From NCBI GenBank assembly GCA_016703605.1, contig JADJBU010000005.1, forward strand, positions 1-64,000: a stretch of 64,000 nt of DNA, written 5' to 3'. Source of the DNA: Candidatus Villigracilis adiacens. Its GTDB lineage: Bacteria > Chloroflexota > Anaerolineae > Anaerolineales > Villigracilaceae. Below, one piece after another: positions 8,148 to 15,868 of this stretch (positions are counted from its first letter, which is position 1; the number at the start of each line of letters is the position of its first letter). The position numbers were made by a program, and so were the translations under genes. The notes beneath the pieces are model-generated. The model saw nothing but the letters and a program-made list of their open reading frames with translations. It was not told where the DNA came from and made no database searches.

Positions 8148-9056
8148 TTACGCGCTCTCGAATTCCATCACACCAAACTGCGAGCCGACTCGCTGCCCGC
8201 CGCGATACCAATGTTGGACGACGGCTTTGCGCGTGCCGTTGAGCGTCACCACTTCACGCCGCCAGCAGCGCAGGTGCGCTTCACGGTGATAGAACTGTCC
8301 GCTGAGAGCGCGCCCACCGCTGAGGGAATAACTGCCGACGATTTCTGAGTCGTCCGTTGCCCATGCCTGCCACTGATTCGTAACCAGCGACATCTTGCGG
8401 ACTTCAGGACCGAATGAGCCGCCTTCGATGCGAAGCCCGATCATGCCTTCTTTGATGGGCGTGATGGTCTCTTCATATAATTTCTTGCCGAGCGATTTTC
8501 TCTCGCCATCCAACGCGAAGAGTTCACCACTCCATCGCCCGGGGCGATGTAAAAGAATCTCGCCGCGCCCTGAGGTGGGGTCATCCTGCAAATCAAAGTG
8601 ATTTCCGCTGACGACGGTCGGCTGCGGGACGGGAGTATCTTCGGGTACTTTATCATTTTGTCCAACAACAACGTACATCATGTGCTCACCGCGGGACATT
8701 TGCGCCAGCGAGAGCTGCAAATTGCCGTCCACGATCATCAAGAAGAAGCGTTGACTCAACCCAAGCGCAGACCAATAGGCATTCGCGTCCACCAAGTTTT
8801 CACTGAGCGTTTCCGCGTAGCCAATGTTGGCAGGACCTTCGTACAAGCGGTGGTCATCCTGCTGTTGGATGAAGTAATGTCCGCTGTGCTTGAAGGGACC
8901 GACGAAAGATACGTCAATGCGCACGCGTCCTTCGGGCAACGATTGCACATTGCGATAGTCTGAGCCGTTGCCGAGGAAACAGCCTTTGCTGTCGAACACT
9001 TCGGCGTTGCCTGCCCAGCGTCCGATGCCCTGCTTGAATTGGATGGGTTGATTCAT
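8148..9056 (-). CDS. Lipocalin-like unknown protein, duplicated fold (paralogue 3)
   Basis: Protein of 302 aa with two similar halves: the first begins GIGRWAGNAEVFDSKGCFLG and the second GRWSGELFALDGERKSLG, both with Gly-x-Trp-x-Gly near a turn, as in lipocalin-type barrels. It aligns by eye over its full length with the gene at 2282-3232 (YEGPANIG against YLGPDFIG; LVDANAYWS against LVDAHYYSP; FGVMEF against FGVLNW). No signal peptide or membrane segment. It ends 6 bp before the next gene. Function unknown; the internal duplication suggests two ligand pockets or a pseudo-dimer. Confidence 0.6.
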   Translation of the reverse strand: MNQPIQFKQGIGRWAGNAEVFDSKGCFLGNGSDYRNVQSLPEGRVRIDVSFVGPFKHSGHYFIQQQDDHRLYEGPANIGYAETLSENLVDANAYWSALGLSQRFFLMIVDGNLQLSLAQMSRGEHMMYVVVGQNDKVPEDTPVPQPTVVSGNHFDLQDDPTSGRGEILLHRPGRWSGELFALDGERKSLGKKLYEETITPIKEGMIGLRIEGGSFGPEVRKMSLVTNQWQAWATDDSEIVGSYSLSGGRALSGQFYHREAHLRCWRREVVTLNGTRKAVVQHWYRGGQRVGSQFGVMEFESA

Positions 9057-9080
9057 GTATGTCCCGTTATCAGTGAGTGA

Positions 9081-9896
9081 TTATCCGCGCACCAGTTTAT
9101 AGGTTTGCTTCTCTTTGGGTGTGTTATCGAAAATGGCTTTGAAGTCGATTCCCTGCGGTTGGGCGGTGATGTAACGTCCTTCAACGGAGATTTCGAGCGA
9201 GTCACCTTCAAAGACCCAGGGCGAGAGAGAGTATGAACCGTCTTCTCGCGGGGTGATGTTGACGGTGTGATCTGTCCCTTTGCCATCGGGCACGTTGAGG
9301 AATTTGCCTTCCTTGCGTCCTTCGGCGTGGGTCGTGTGAAAGTACAACGCCAGGGTATCGAAGAACTGCAAGAGTTTGTAGTTATTGAACAAAGCTCCGT
9401 CTTGAATCCAGGTTTGGGAAGTGGGATCAGTTCCGAGGTCCGCTTTGAGGCGGGCTTGACGAGTCAGTTCATCTGCGAGCATCGCATCCGCGGCGGCTTT
9501 ATGCTCTGCAGAAATCTTATCGATGAAAATAAAATCCGACAGACCGTAGCGCCCGTTGAACAAGCCGTAGGTGTGCATGGATGAGAGCAAGCCGCAATAG
9601 GCGTGATGTTTTTCGTTGAACTCGGGCGAGCCTTTGCTGGTTTGAATAAGATACGGCAGCGGCGTTTGCGTAAGGTGATGCGGCAATCCCGTGGTCGGCG
9701 ATTGTTCGCGCAAGGCGTCGATGGGCGCCCAGCCTTCATCGTGATGCTCGACGATGTAGACGACGAGATCGCGCGGTGTGGGTTGTGCGAAATTGGCATT
9801 ACCAAATGCACGAGCCAATTGACCGCAAGTACGCGTATGGTCGGGCTGTTCAATGGCGAAGTTGGGTTTGCCTTCAATGGCGGTCTGGATAATCAT
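9081..9896 (-). CDS. DUF3891 family protein
   Basis: Protein of 271 aa with the DUF3891 pattern: an opening FAIEQPDHTRTCGQLARAFG, then YIVEHHDEGW with a His-His-Asp that suggests an HD-like metal site, followed by PTTGLP and a later ALYFHT. The C-terminal 60 residues are beta-rich. The biochemical role of DUF3891 is not known to me. It is co-directional with the lipocalin-like genes (25 bp to the next) and separated from the preceding gene by a palindromic repeat. A hydrolase or cofactor-handling role in the tetrapyrrole cluster is speculative. Confidence 0.65.
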   Translation of the reverse strand: MIIQTAIEGKPNFAIEQPDHTRTCGQLARAFGNANFAQPTPRDLVVYIVEHHDEGWAPIDALREQSPTTGLPHHLTQTPLPYLIQTSKGSPEFNEKHHAYCGLLSSMHTYGLFNGRYGLSDFIFIDKISAEHKAAADAMLADELTRQARLKADLGTDPTSQTWIQDGALFNNYKLLQFFDTLALYFHTTHAEGRKEGKFLNVPDGKGTDHTVNITPREDGSYSLSPWVFEGDSLEISVEGRYITAQPQGIDFKAIFDNTPKEKQTYKLVRG

Positions 9897-9910
9897 AATG
9901 ACTCCATTTC

Positions 9911-10002
9911 GTCATTGCGAGGGCGGTGCATTTCCGCCCGAAGCAATCTCCAAGCATGCGTACGAGATTGCTTCGTCGGGCTATCGCCCTCCTCGCAATG
10001 AC
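9911..10002. repeat. Palindromic interspersed repeat (92 bp)
   Basis: Starts GTCATTGCGAGG and ends with its exact inverse CCTCGCAATGAC. An inner pair is CGAAGCAATCTC and GAGATTGCTTCG. This type of element is widespread between bacterial genes. It inserts between the DUF3891 gene and the small lipocalin-like gene. Confidence 0.75.
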
Positions 10003-10008
10003 AAGAAA

Positions 10009-10464
10009 TTATGGCTGTTGAATTCTCACAAAATCCTGGATCTGGAAAATATGCGTCTTGCCTTCGCGCAGTTTGTGCGTGATGATGCGGCGATTGTTCG
10101 GGTCAATAAAATAGTGATTGTTGTGAACGAGGGTCTTGGAAATATTGCTATCAATCGTAAAAACATAATTGTATGGCGTGAGCTCGGAGCCGTGCAGGCT
10201 GAGTTGTTCGCTGGTCGCCCAGCAGAATTTTCCGTCGGTGGAGATATCAGAGTGAAAGACGGTCTTACCCACTTCGTAGAGATTTTCAAAGTCTTCCATC
10301 AAGTGCCAACTCTTGCCGATCTCATTCCAATACACATCCATATGCACCGCGGCAGATTCGATGAAATCACCTTTGGGGCTGAAAGTTTTGCATAAGCCTT
10401 CCCATCGCCCCATGAAGCATTGATAGGGGATGGTTGATTTCGGGTCGCCGTAGGTCTTTGTCAT
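10009..10464 (-). CDS. Small lipocalin-like unknown protein (paralogue 4)
   Basis: About 151 aa, a single-barrel version of the neighbouring unknowns: PYQCFMGRWEGLCKTFSPKG repeats the Gly-x-Trp-x-Gly opening, and the body alternates beta strands (IGKSWHLMEDFENLY, TYSK-free C-terminus ending IFQIQDFVRIQ). I place the start at the ATG at 10464, six bases after TTGGAG and just past the GntR stop codon; a TTG at 10476 is a less likely alternative. It is the first gene behind the regulator, so translation may be coupled. No function recognised. A ligand-sensing or carrier role is inference only. Confidence 0.6.
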   Translation of the reverse strand: MTKTYGDPKSTIPYQCFMGRWEGLCKTFSPKGDFIESAAVHMDVYWNEIGKSWHLMEDFENLYEVGKTVFHSDISTDGKFCWATSEQLSLHGSELTPYNYVFTIDSNISKTLVHNNHYFIDPNNRRIITHKLREGKTHIFQIQDFVRIQQP

Positions 10465-10465
10465 G

Positions 10466-11191
10466 TTAATCTCCAATTTGGTATTTGAATCGGTCGCCGC
10501 GATAACGCGCTTGCAAAAATTCCAGCGGTTCGCCAGCCGCGCTCAACACCACGCGTTGAATCATCAGCACAGGCGAGCCCAAAGAAAGATGAAGCAGCTT
10601 CACGTCGAGGTCTGAGGCGGCAACGGCTTCGATGGAACGAGTCGCATGGGATGTCGCCATCTGTGGAATGTGAGCAATATAGTTAAGCGATCCCCCATCC
10701 AACAGCCCCGCTTCATCGATCTGACCCACAATGGCTTCTGGCAAATAAGCCGTGTGATGCCCGATGGCTTCATTTGCCGCGAGGCGCAAGCGGCGAATGC
10801 GATAGACACGCGATTTATGCGGCAATTTCAAATTCGATGCCACTTCTTTATTGGCTTCGATGAATCCTTTTTCAATGACCTGCCAGCCTGGCTTGATGCC
10901 CTTCTCGGTCATGAACTCGGTCAGGCTTTTGCGTTCTTCGAGGCTGTGAGTCATCTTGGGCGGTGCGACGAAAGTGCCGCGTCCGCGCTCGCGAATGAGC
11001 AAGCCTTCATAGACAAGGTCGCTCAACGCCTGACGCACCGTGATGCGGCTCAAGCCGAACGAGGTCTGCATTTCCTGTTCAGAGGGAATAAGATCATTCG
11101 GCTTCCACTCACCTGACTCGATTTTTTCGAGCAGATGTTGTTTCAATTGGTAGTGCAGGGGTAAGGGTGAACTACGGTCAACTTTTGGCAT
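10466..11191 (-). CDS. GntR/HutC-family transcriptional regulator of the catabolic regulon
   Basis: Protein of 241 aa with an N-terminal winged helix (residues about 10-75; DLIPSEQEMQTSFGLSRITVRQALSDL) and a C-terminal UTRA effector domain (FMTEKGIKPGWQVIEKGFIEANKEVA, then ending EPLEFLQARYRGDRFKYQIGD), so it is a HutC-type sensor of a small molecule. An 18-bp palindrome sits in its own promoter (11214-11231) and recurs at 16667 and 22079. I infer autoregulation and repression of all three units, relieved by a pathway metabolite. Small genes downstream are co-transcribed. Confidence 0.9.
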   Translation of the reverse strand: MPKVDRSSPLPLHYQLKQHLLEKIESGEWKPNDLIPSEQEMQTSFGLSRITVRQALSDLVYEGLLIRERGRGTFVAPPKMTHSLEERKSLTEFMTEKGIKPGWQVIEKGFIEANKEVASNLKLPHKSRVYRIRRLRLAANEAIGHHTAYLPEAIVGQIDEAGLLDGGSLNYIAHIPQMATSHATRSIEAVAASDLDVKLLHLSLGSPVLMIQRVVLSAAGEPLEFLQARYRGDRFKYQIGD

Positions 11192-11213
11192 GGGAACCTG
11201 ATTTCTGGCTAAA

Positions 11214-11260
11214 TGTTATAACATTATAACAATAATACCTATTTGGTGAGGAGGTGTCAA
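11214..11260 (-). promoter_or_regulatory. GntR operator 1 with promoter of the regulator operon
   Basis: Reading the minus strand, TTGACA (11260-11255) and TATTAT (11237-11232) are 17 bp apart. The palindrome TGTTATAACATTATAACA (11214-11231; arms TGTTATAA and TTATAACA around CA) follows the -10, over the expected start site. The flanks GGCTAAA and AATA.TACC are shared with the copy at 22079. Confidence 0.85.
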
Positions 11261-11283
11261 GTGTCAGGTTTTTGGGTATCAGG

Positions 11284-11751
11284 TTAAAAAGCGGGGAGAT
11301 TCCAGAGTTGCAGACCCGTCCCCTCGTGCATGGCTCTGTTCACAGGCACGCCATCGTAAACGGTCAACGTGAACTCGACGGCGAAAGCAATGGCACGAGC
11401 GGCATGACCACCGATGATGGCGATTCCATTCAGCGCGGACTCATCCCGAAACGACAGCGTCAGATGTGTGTGGACATGCGGCTCGTCATTTAATCTGGAA
11501 ATTGTTCCATGACCTGACAGTATTTCCAACGGTCGGGCAAAGACCAGCGGCGGCTTGCGTATTTTGTTGATGAAGTCGTATTCAGTAAATTCCACTTCCG
11601 TTAATCCGCCCAGCATTTCAAACGTGGCAGCGTAAATTTTTTTCGCGTCTGCAATTTTTGCAAACGCCGTATGAATCGCTTCGCCGTTGGCGAATACCCC
11701 CATGAAGACGAGCGTCGCTTTGGTGTTGACGTGTGCAAGTGAAATTGCCAT
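11284..11751 (-). CDS. PPC/DUF296 domain protein
   Basis: Protein of 155 aa that is essentially one PPC (DUF296) domain: GHGTISRLNDEPHVHTHLTL followed by IAIIGGHAARAIAFAVEFTL matches the family's two conserved blocks, including the His residues that often bind a metal. Bacterial members are usually trimeric stand-alone proteins of unclear role; despite the plant AT-hook link they are not shown to bind DNA. It is the last gene of the unit transcribed from 16.65 kb, 34 bp after the aldolase, and ends about 50 bp before the regulator promoter. Confidence 0.75.
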   Translation of the reverse strand: MAISLAHVNTKATLVFMGVFANGEAIHTAFAKIADAKKIYAATFEMLGGLTEVEFTEYDFINKIRKPPLVFARPLEILSGHGTISRLNDEPHVHTHLTLSFRDESALNGIAIIGGHAARAIAFAVEFTLTVYDGVPVNRAMHEGTGLQLWNLPAF

Positions 11752-11785
11752 GGTTGGTTCCTATAAGGAGATTGGTAATTGGAAA

Positions 11786-12544
11786 TTACTTTATCAATGT
11801 CTTCGCGCCGTTCATGATGAGGACTTGAGCAATGCCAAGAATCATCGTCGCGCCGCGGGCGATCATGTTGTCCGCATCGGCTTTCACGCCTGCGGTGATG
11901 CCTGCGGCGACGCCTGCCTTTTTGCAAATGGCAAAGACCTTGTCGATCATCTCTTGCACTTCGGGGTGACTGGGTCCATCGGGGAAGCCCATGTTGAGCG
12001 AAAGGTCACGCGGACCGACGACGGCAGCATCCACGTGCGGTTGGGCGATCATGGCTTCGAAGTCGTCGAGCAAGGCAGGGTCTTCAAATTGCGGGATGAC
12101 CATCGTCTGTTCGTTGGCAAATTGGATATATTTCTCTGCTCCCCCACCATACGCCATGTATTTGGATGCACGCGAAATGCCCACGCCTCTTTTCCCGACG
12201 GGTGGATATTTCACCGCATCCACAAGCATTTTCACCTCTGACGCATTTCGCAAGTCGGGCATCATCACGCCCATCATGCCTGCGTCGAGATATTGCAGGA
12301 CGATCTTCGGGTCTTTGGGTCCGATGCGGACGAGCGGAGTCATGCCTGTCAACTCGCAGGCGCGGATGACGTTGACAGCCTGGTCGGGGTGGAGCAGTCC
12401 ATGTTCGGCGTCGAGCATGTAATAGTCGTAGCCTGCCAAGCCGAAGAGTTCGGCGAGCTGCGGATCGGTCGAGGTGGAGATCACGCCTAGGGCTGGCTGA
12501 CCCGCTTTGAGTTTAAGTTTGAGGCGATTTTCTTGGATGAACAT
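11786..12544 (-). CDS. HpcH/HpaI family class II aldolase
   Basis: Protein of 252 aa with the (beta/alpha)8 pyruvate-aldolase pattern: DYYMLDAEHGLL, PLVRIGPKDP, QYLDAGMMGVMMPDLRNA, VIPQFEDP (metal-binding Glu and Asp) and AAVVGPRDLSLNMG. The family cleaves 4-hydroxy-2-oxo acids such as 4-hydroxy-2-oxoheptanedioate to pyruvate plus an aldehyde; an aldehyde dehydrogenase gene is in the same regulon at 17.6 kb. It is preceded by the CoA-transferase gene. Substrate not predictable from sequence. Confidence 0.85.
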   Translation of the reverse strand: MFIQENRLKLKLKAGQPALGVISTSTDPQLAELFGLAGYDYYMLDAEHGLLHPDQAVNVIRACELTGMTPLVRIGPKDPKIVLQYLDAGMMGVMMPDLRNASEVKMLVDAVKYPPVGKRGVGISRASKYMAYGGGAEKYIQFANEQTMVIPQFEDPALLDDFEAMIAQPHVDAAVVGPRDLSLNMGFPDGPSHPEVQEMIDKVFAICKKAGVAAGITAGVKADADNMIARGATMILGIAQVLIMNGAKTLIK

Positions 12545-12581
12545 GGAAACTCCTGACGGCAGACCGCCGACCGTGGTCGAA

Positions 12582-13775
12582 TTAAATCACACCAGTATCT
12601 TGCAATGCTTTCAACTCTTCAGCCGCCAAGCCAATGGAGGCATACACTTCATCGTTGTGTTGACCGAGTGTGGGCGGCGGCGAGAAGGTCTCTTCATGCG
12701 TCTCCGATAATTTTACTGGGTTACCAGGCATCTTCGCTTTGCCGCCGAGCGGATGCTCCACTTCGATGACCATGTTGCGCGAGAGGACTTGTTCATCGGC
12801 GAGGGCTTGCGCCATGTTATTGACGGGAGCACAGGGAATGCGTTTGGCTTGCATGCTATCAAGCCAATGCTTTTTGGTGTTGGTCGAAAGAATTTCGTTG
12901 AGACGTTGATTGATGAGGAGTTTATTCTTCCAACGTCCAGGCTGACCTTTGTTCTCTTCGGTGTTGAGTTCGGGCGCGTCAACAACTTCCATGAGAGCAG
13001 TCCAAAAATTATCGGTGATGACCGCAATGATAATAAAGCCATCGGAACATTGAAAAGTATCGTATGGGACGTGTACAAAATGTCCATTGCCGAGCTTGTC
13101 GGGAATATCGCCCGAAAGGAAATACATGGTCGCCATGTAGTTGAGCAAACTGATCTGCGCGTCGAGCATGGAAATGTCCACGTGTTGTCCGCGCCCTGTC
13201 ACATGCCGCGCTTGAACTGCAGCAAGAACACCAATCACACCCATGAGTCCGCCGCCGAGATCGCCGATGGGAATACCGGAGCGTGTAGGCGGGTTGCCGA
13301 TCTGACCCGTGATGCTCATACCGCCACCCATTGCTTGGGCGACCATATCGAAAGCGGTACGGTCTTTGTTGGGTCCTGTTTCGCCAAAGCCAGTGACGGT
13401 ACATGTGATGATGCGCGGATTGATCTGCGAGAGATGCTCATAATCTACTTTGAGGCGGGCGGTGACACCTGCGCTGAAATTGCTGAGAACAATATCGGCA
13501 GTTTTGACCAGTTCATAAAAAACTTGCAACCCTTTTTCCGATTTGAGGTCGAGGGTGATGCTTTTTTTGTTGCGATTGAGAGTCATGTAGTATGCGCCGA
13601 AACCGTTGAGGCTGTTCTTTGGGTCTTTTTCCAACAGTCGGCGTGTGCCTTCGCCTGTGACAGGCGGCTCCACTTTGATACTTTCTGCGCCGAGGTCGGC
13701 GAGGATCATGCCAGCGTAGGGTCCGCTGAGCATGTGAGTGAGGTCGAGAATTCGAATTCCTTGAAGGGCTTTCAT
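12582..13775 (-). CDS. Class III CoA-transferase (CaiB/BaiF family)
   Basis: Protein of 397 aa, usual length for the family. It has the N-terminal GIRILDLTHMLSGPYAGMIL, then ADLGAESIKVEPP, NRNKKSITLDL, and GIPIGDLGGGLMGVIG holding the catalytic Asp (about D172). These enzymes move CoA between carboxylic acids through a mixed anhydride and are common for succinyl-CoA:organic-acid exchange. Placed between an aldolase and an amidase gene in one unit, it would activate a dicarboxylic acid fragment for cleavage, for instance by the HMG-CoA-lyase-type enzyme in the same regulon (inference). Confidence 0.88.
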   Translation of the reverse strand: MKALQGIRILDLTHMLSGPYAGMILADLGAESIKVEPPVTGEGTRRLLEKDPKNSLNGFGAYYMTLNRNKKSITLDLKSEKGLQVFYELVKTADIVLSNFSAGVTARLKVDYEHLSQINPRIITCTVTGFGETGPNKDRTAFDMVAQAMGGGMSITGQIGNPPTRSGIPIGDLGGGLMGVIGVLAAVQARHVTGRGQHVDISMLDAQISLLNYMATMYFLSGDIPDKLGNGHFVHVPYDTFQCSDGFIIIAVITDNFWTALMEVVDAPELNTEENKGQPGRWKNKLLINQRLNEILSTNTKKHWLDSMQAKRIPCAPVNNMAQALADEQVLSRNMVIEVEHPLGGKAKMPGNPVKLSETHEETFSPPPTLGQHNDEVYASIGLAAEELKALQDTGVI

Positions 13776-13828
13776 GGGGTGATGAGGTTCCTTGGGGTAG
13801 TGGTTTTAGTAATTGGTAAATAGTGGTT

Positions 13829-13866
13829 GGAGATTAGAGATTGCTAATTACCAATCGCTAATCTCC
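13829..13866. repeat. Intercistronic hairpin
   Basis: GGAGATTAGAGATTG (13829-13843) pairs with CAATCGCTAATCTCC (13852-13866) with one mismatch across an 8-nt loop. It covers the stop region of the isochorismatase-like gene. Probably an mRNA processing or stability element. Confidence 0.5.
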
Positions 13867-14479
13867 TCAAATATTCTATTACTTCACTCTTCGACACCAC
13901 ATCGCCATACTTCGAATTGATGTCAAACAGATTCGCCTCATGCGGACCCGCGTGCCGATCCGCTACACATTCGCGCGGGACAATGACGCGGAAGCCGTAC
14001 TGCATCCCGTCCACGGCAGAGGCGCGGATGCAGCCAGAGGTGGAACAGCCTGTGAGAAGGATCGTGTCCACGCCGAGGGAGGTGAGGGTAGCGGCAAGAG
14101 AGGTGCCGAAGAAGGCGGAGGCGTATTGCTTGACGATGATAATGTCCGATTCGATGGGCATGAGTTGCGGAACGATCTCCGCCAGCGGCTCGCCTTCGAC
14201 CATTGTCTTGAGTACAGGTACTTTTTGAATGAAGATGCCGCCATCGCGGAAGTTCTTGTTGTAGAGGACTTTCGTGTACAGCACGGGGATCTGTTTTGCA
14301 CGGGCAAGGCTGAGGAGTGGAATCGTTTCGTCGACGGCGGTAACAACATCGGGCGCGAAAAGAGGCGCACCTTCCGTCACGTAGGCATTGATAAAGTCCA
14401 CGATCAGGAGCGCGGGGCGTTTCCCAAACCCGAGGCGACCATCAAAGACGCCTTTGTAGTTGGCTTGCAGGTCAGACAC
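13844..14479 (-). CDS. Isochorismatase-fold amidohydrolase (maleamate/N-carbamoylsarcosine amidase-like)
   Basis: Cysteine hydrolase of about 211 aa. The start is the GTG at 14479, because the family N-terminus DLQANYKGVFDGRLGFGKRP follows it and an AGGA precedes it; this overlaps the end of the upstream membrane-protein gene by 8 bp. The catalytic triad is complete: Asp28 (LLIVDF), Lys117 (IVKQYASAF) and Cys150 (TSGCIRAS). Relatives hydrolyse N-carbamoylsarcosine, maleamate or nicotinamide. Beside a maleate-isomerase-family gene, maleamate or an alkyl-maleamate is an attractive substrate; alkyl-maleimides are oxidative fragments of tetrapyrroles (inference). Confidence 0.85.
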   Translation of the reverse strand: MSDLQANYKGVFDGRLGFGKRPALLIVDFINAYVTEGAPLFAPDVVTAVDETIPLLSLARAKQIPVLYTKVLYNKNFRDGGIFIQKVPVLKTMVEGEPLAEIVPQLMPIESDIIIVKQYASAFFGTSLAATLTSLGVDTILLTGCSTSGCIRASAVDGMQYGFRVIVPRECVADRHAGPHEANLFDINSKYGDVVSKSEVIEYLRRLAIGN

Positions 14480-15176
14480 GGACTTGTCCTGCTGCGGGCA
14501 CGGATTCGGAAGAGACAACCCCAGCCAGTTTCCACGCGGCATAAGCAAATGCGCCTTGCCCAAAGGTGTTCAACAATTGTTCCGTCCATTGCAGCGGAAT
14601 GGATTGGTCTGGCATACGGGCGAGTCCGCTGAGGACGAAGACAATGACGATATTCGCAAGGAAGAGCCACGCCATTTTATTCAGGTTGGTGTAGCGCGCC
14701 TGTTGAATGAGCAGGACAACCATGACCACGTTGCCAATGGTCATCACGCCAAGCAGGATGAAACGCCAGGTGTTGACGGTCAGGTCGGGGAAGCCAGTAA
14801 AAAGAATAGCGACCAGGCTTAATCCCAGCACAATGGAAGGTCCCAGCCAAATGCGCCCAAGCTGACGTTTTCCACTGCGGACCTCGCTCATGAACCAGAG
14901 AGCGAATGCCAGCAGAGTGAAACCAACCGACATCCACATAAACATGCCTTTATCGAACCAGGCGATATTTACTTGTGTGTTGGTGGCTGCCATGGTGAGT
15001 TTCCATGTCGCTTTAAGGAAACCGCCAATGCTCACTAAAATAAATCCGATCGTCGCCATTTGCCCAAGGCGGGCATCTACATTGCTAACCATGCGGCTGA
15101 CCAAGTACAAGCCAATGGACGAGAATATGACAGGAATAAAATCTTCAAGGGCAAGCCCGAGGGTGTAGTTTTCCAT
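14472..15176 (-). CDS. Polytopic membrane protein of unknown function A
   Basis: Protein of 234 aa with about seven hydrophobic helices (for example FIPVIFSSIGLYLVSRMV, MATIGFILVSIGGFL, FMWMSVGFTLLAFALWFM, IWLGPSIVLGLSLVAILF, MAWLFLANIVIVFVLSGLA). There are no ATPase, substrate-binding or known transporter signatures. It is coupled by an 8-bp overlap to the amidase gene and follows a similar-size 7-helix gene. The pair may form a membrane carrier or integral oxidoreductase, but I cannot assign a family. Confidence 0.7.
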   Translation of the reverse strand: MENYTLGLALEDFIPVIFSSIGLYLVSRMVSNVDARLGQMATIGFILVSIGGFLKATWKLTMAATNTQVNIAWFDKGMFMWMSVGFTLLAFALWFMSEVRSGKRQLGRIWLGPSIVLGLSLVAILFTGFPDLTVNTWRFILLGVMTIGNVVMVVLLIQQARYTNLNKMAWLFLANIVIVFVLSGLARMPDQSIPLQWTEQLLNTFGQGAFAYAAWKLAGVVSSESVPAAGQVRV

Positions 15177-15212
15177 GAGAGTCTCCTAATTGCAGTTGCC
15201 AGTAAACAGTGA

Positions 15213-15857
15213 TCAGGAAAGGAATTTTCTTGCGGTCAATACGTTGCCGATGCCGAGCACAACTTCGCCAAGATTTCCGATGTAGAACATATCACCCATG
15301 CCTGCCCCAGCGGCGATGAACATGAAGATTGCGCCTGCTGCGAGCCACCACCAACCCGTTTTACGCCAGAGTGAAATGCCCGCCACGATCAAGAAGACGA
15401 TGGTAAGCATGGCGGGAATCGGCGGACCTTTTATGCCGCCTTCGTTGGTGTAGCGGAGTATATCCATGACGGTCTTCGTCTGCAAATCAAGTGTGAGCAC
15501 GTCTTCATACACACCCAGCGCGATCAATAAAGTGGTGAAGACACAAACGACAATATGCGTGGTTCTGCTTTGCGCCCACTTCACGCCAGCATGTCTCAAA
15601 ACACCAAAACCAAAGATGGTCATAATGGGTGTGGCAAATCCATGCACAATAAAACGCCCGGCGTTCAGTGCTTTGAGCAAGTCCCCTTCCCCAATGAATC
15701 TGCCCAATAAAATAATGAGCACATCATAGGCAAGCCCAGCCAGCACGATCAACAGCAGCAAGGCATACGATGAACGCTTGCCCTGGTAGATCCCCACAGA
15801 TTGCCATGTCAGATAAACGAACACAGCCACGAAGACGATGTAAAATGCGGCAAGCAT
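15213..15857 (-). CDS. Polytopic membrane protein of unknown function B
   Basis: Protein of 214 aa with about seven predicted helices (MLAAFYIVFVAVFVYLTW, YALLLLIVLAGLAYDVLII, GFATPIMTIFGFGVLRHAG, HIVVCVFTTLLIALGVYEDV, IPAMLTIVFLIVAGISLW, WWWLAAGAIFMFIAAGAG). Acidic and basic residues within or near helices could bind a cofactor or substrate. No family recognised. It is the second gene of the unit from the 16.65-kb promoter, so it is expressed with the catabolic enzymes. Uptake of the substrate is one possibility. Confidence 0.7.
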   Translation of the reverse strand: MLAAFYIVFVAVFVYLTWQSVGIYQGKRSSYALLLLIVLAGLAYDVLIILLGRFIGEGDLLKALNAGRFIVHGFATPIMTIFGFGVLRHAGVKWAQSRTTHIVVCVFTTLLIALGVYEDVLTLDLQTKTVMDILRYTNEGGIKGPPIPAMLTIVFLIVAGISLWRKTGWWWLAAGAIFMFIAAGAGMGDMFYIGNLGEVVLGIGNVLTARKFLS

Positions 15858-15868
15858 CTCTCTCCTTA

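Noticed and set aside
11284..11751. PPC protein as a DNA-binding regulator of the cluster
   Set aside because: Bacterial stand-alone PPC domains lack an AT-hook, and none is seen; the GntR protein is the more likely regulator.
12753..13823. 356-aa open frame opposite the CoA-transferase
   Set aside because: The minus-strand CoA-transferase has all family motifs; the opposite frame has none.
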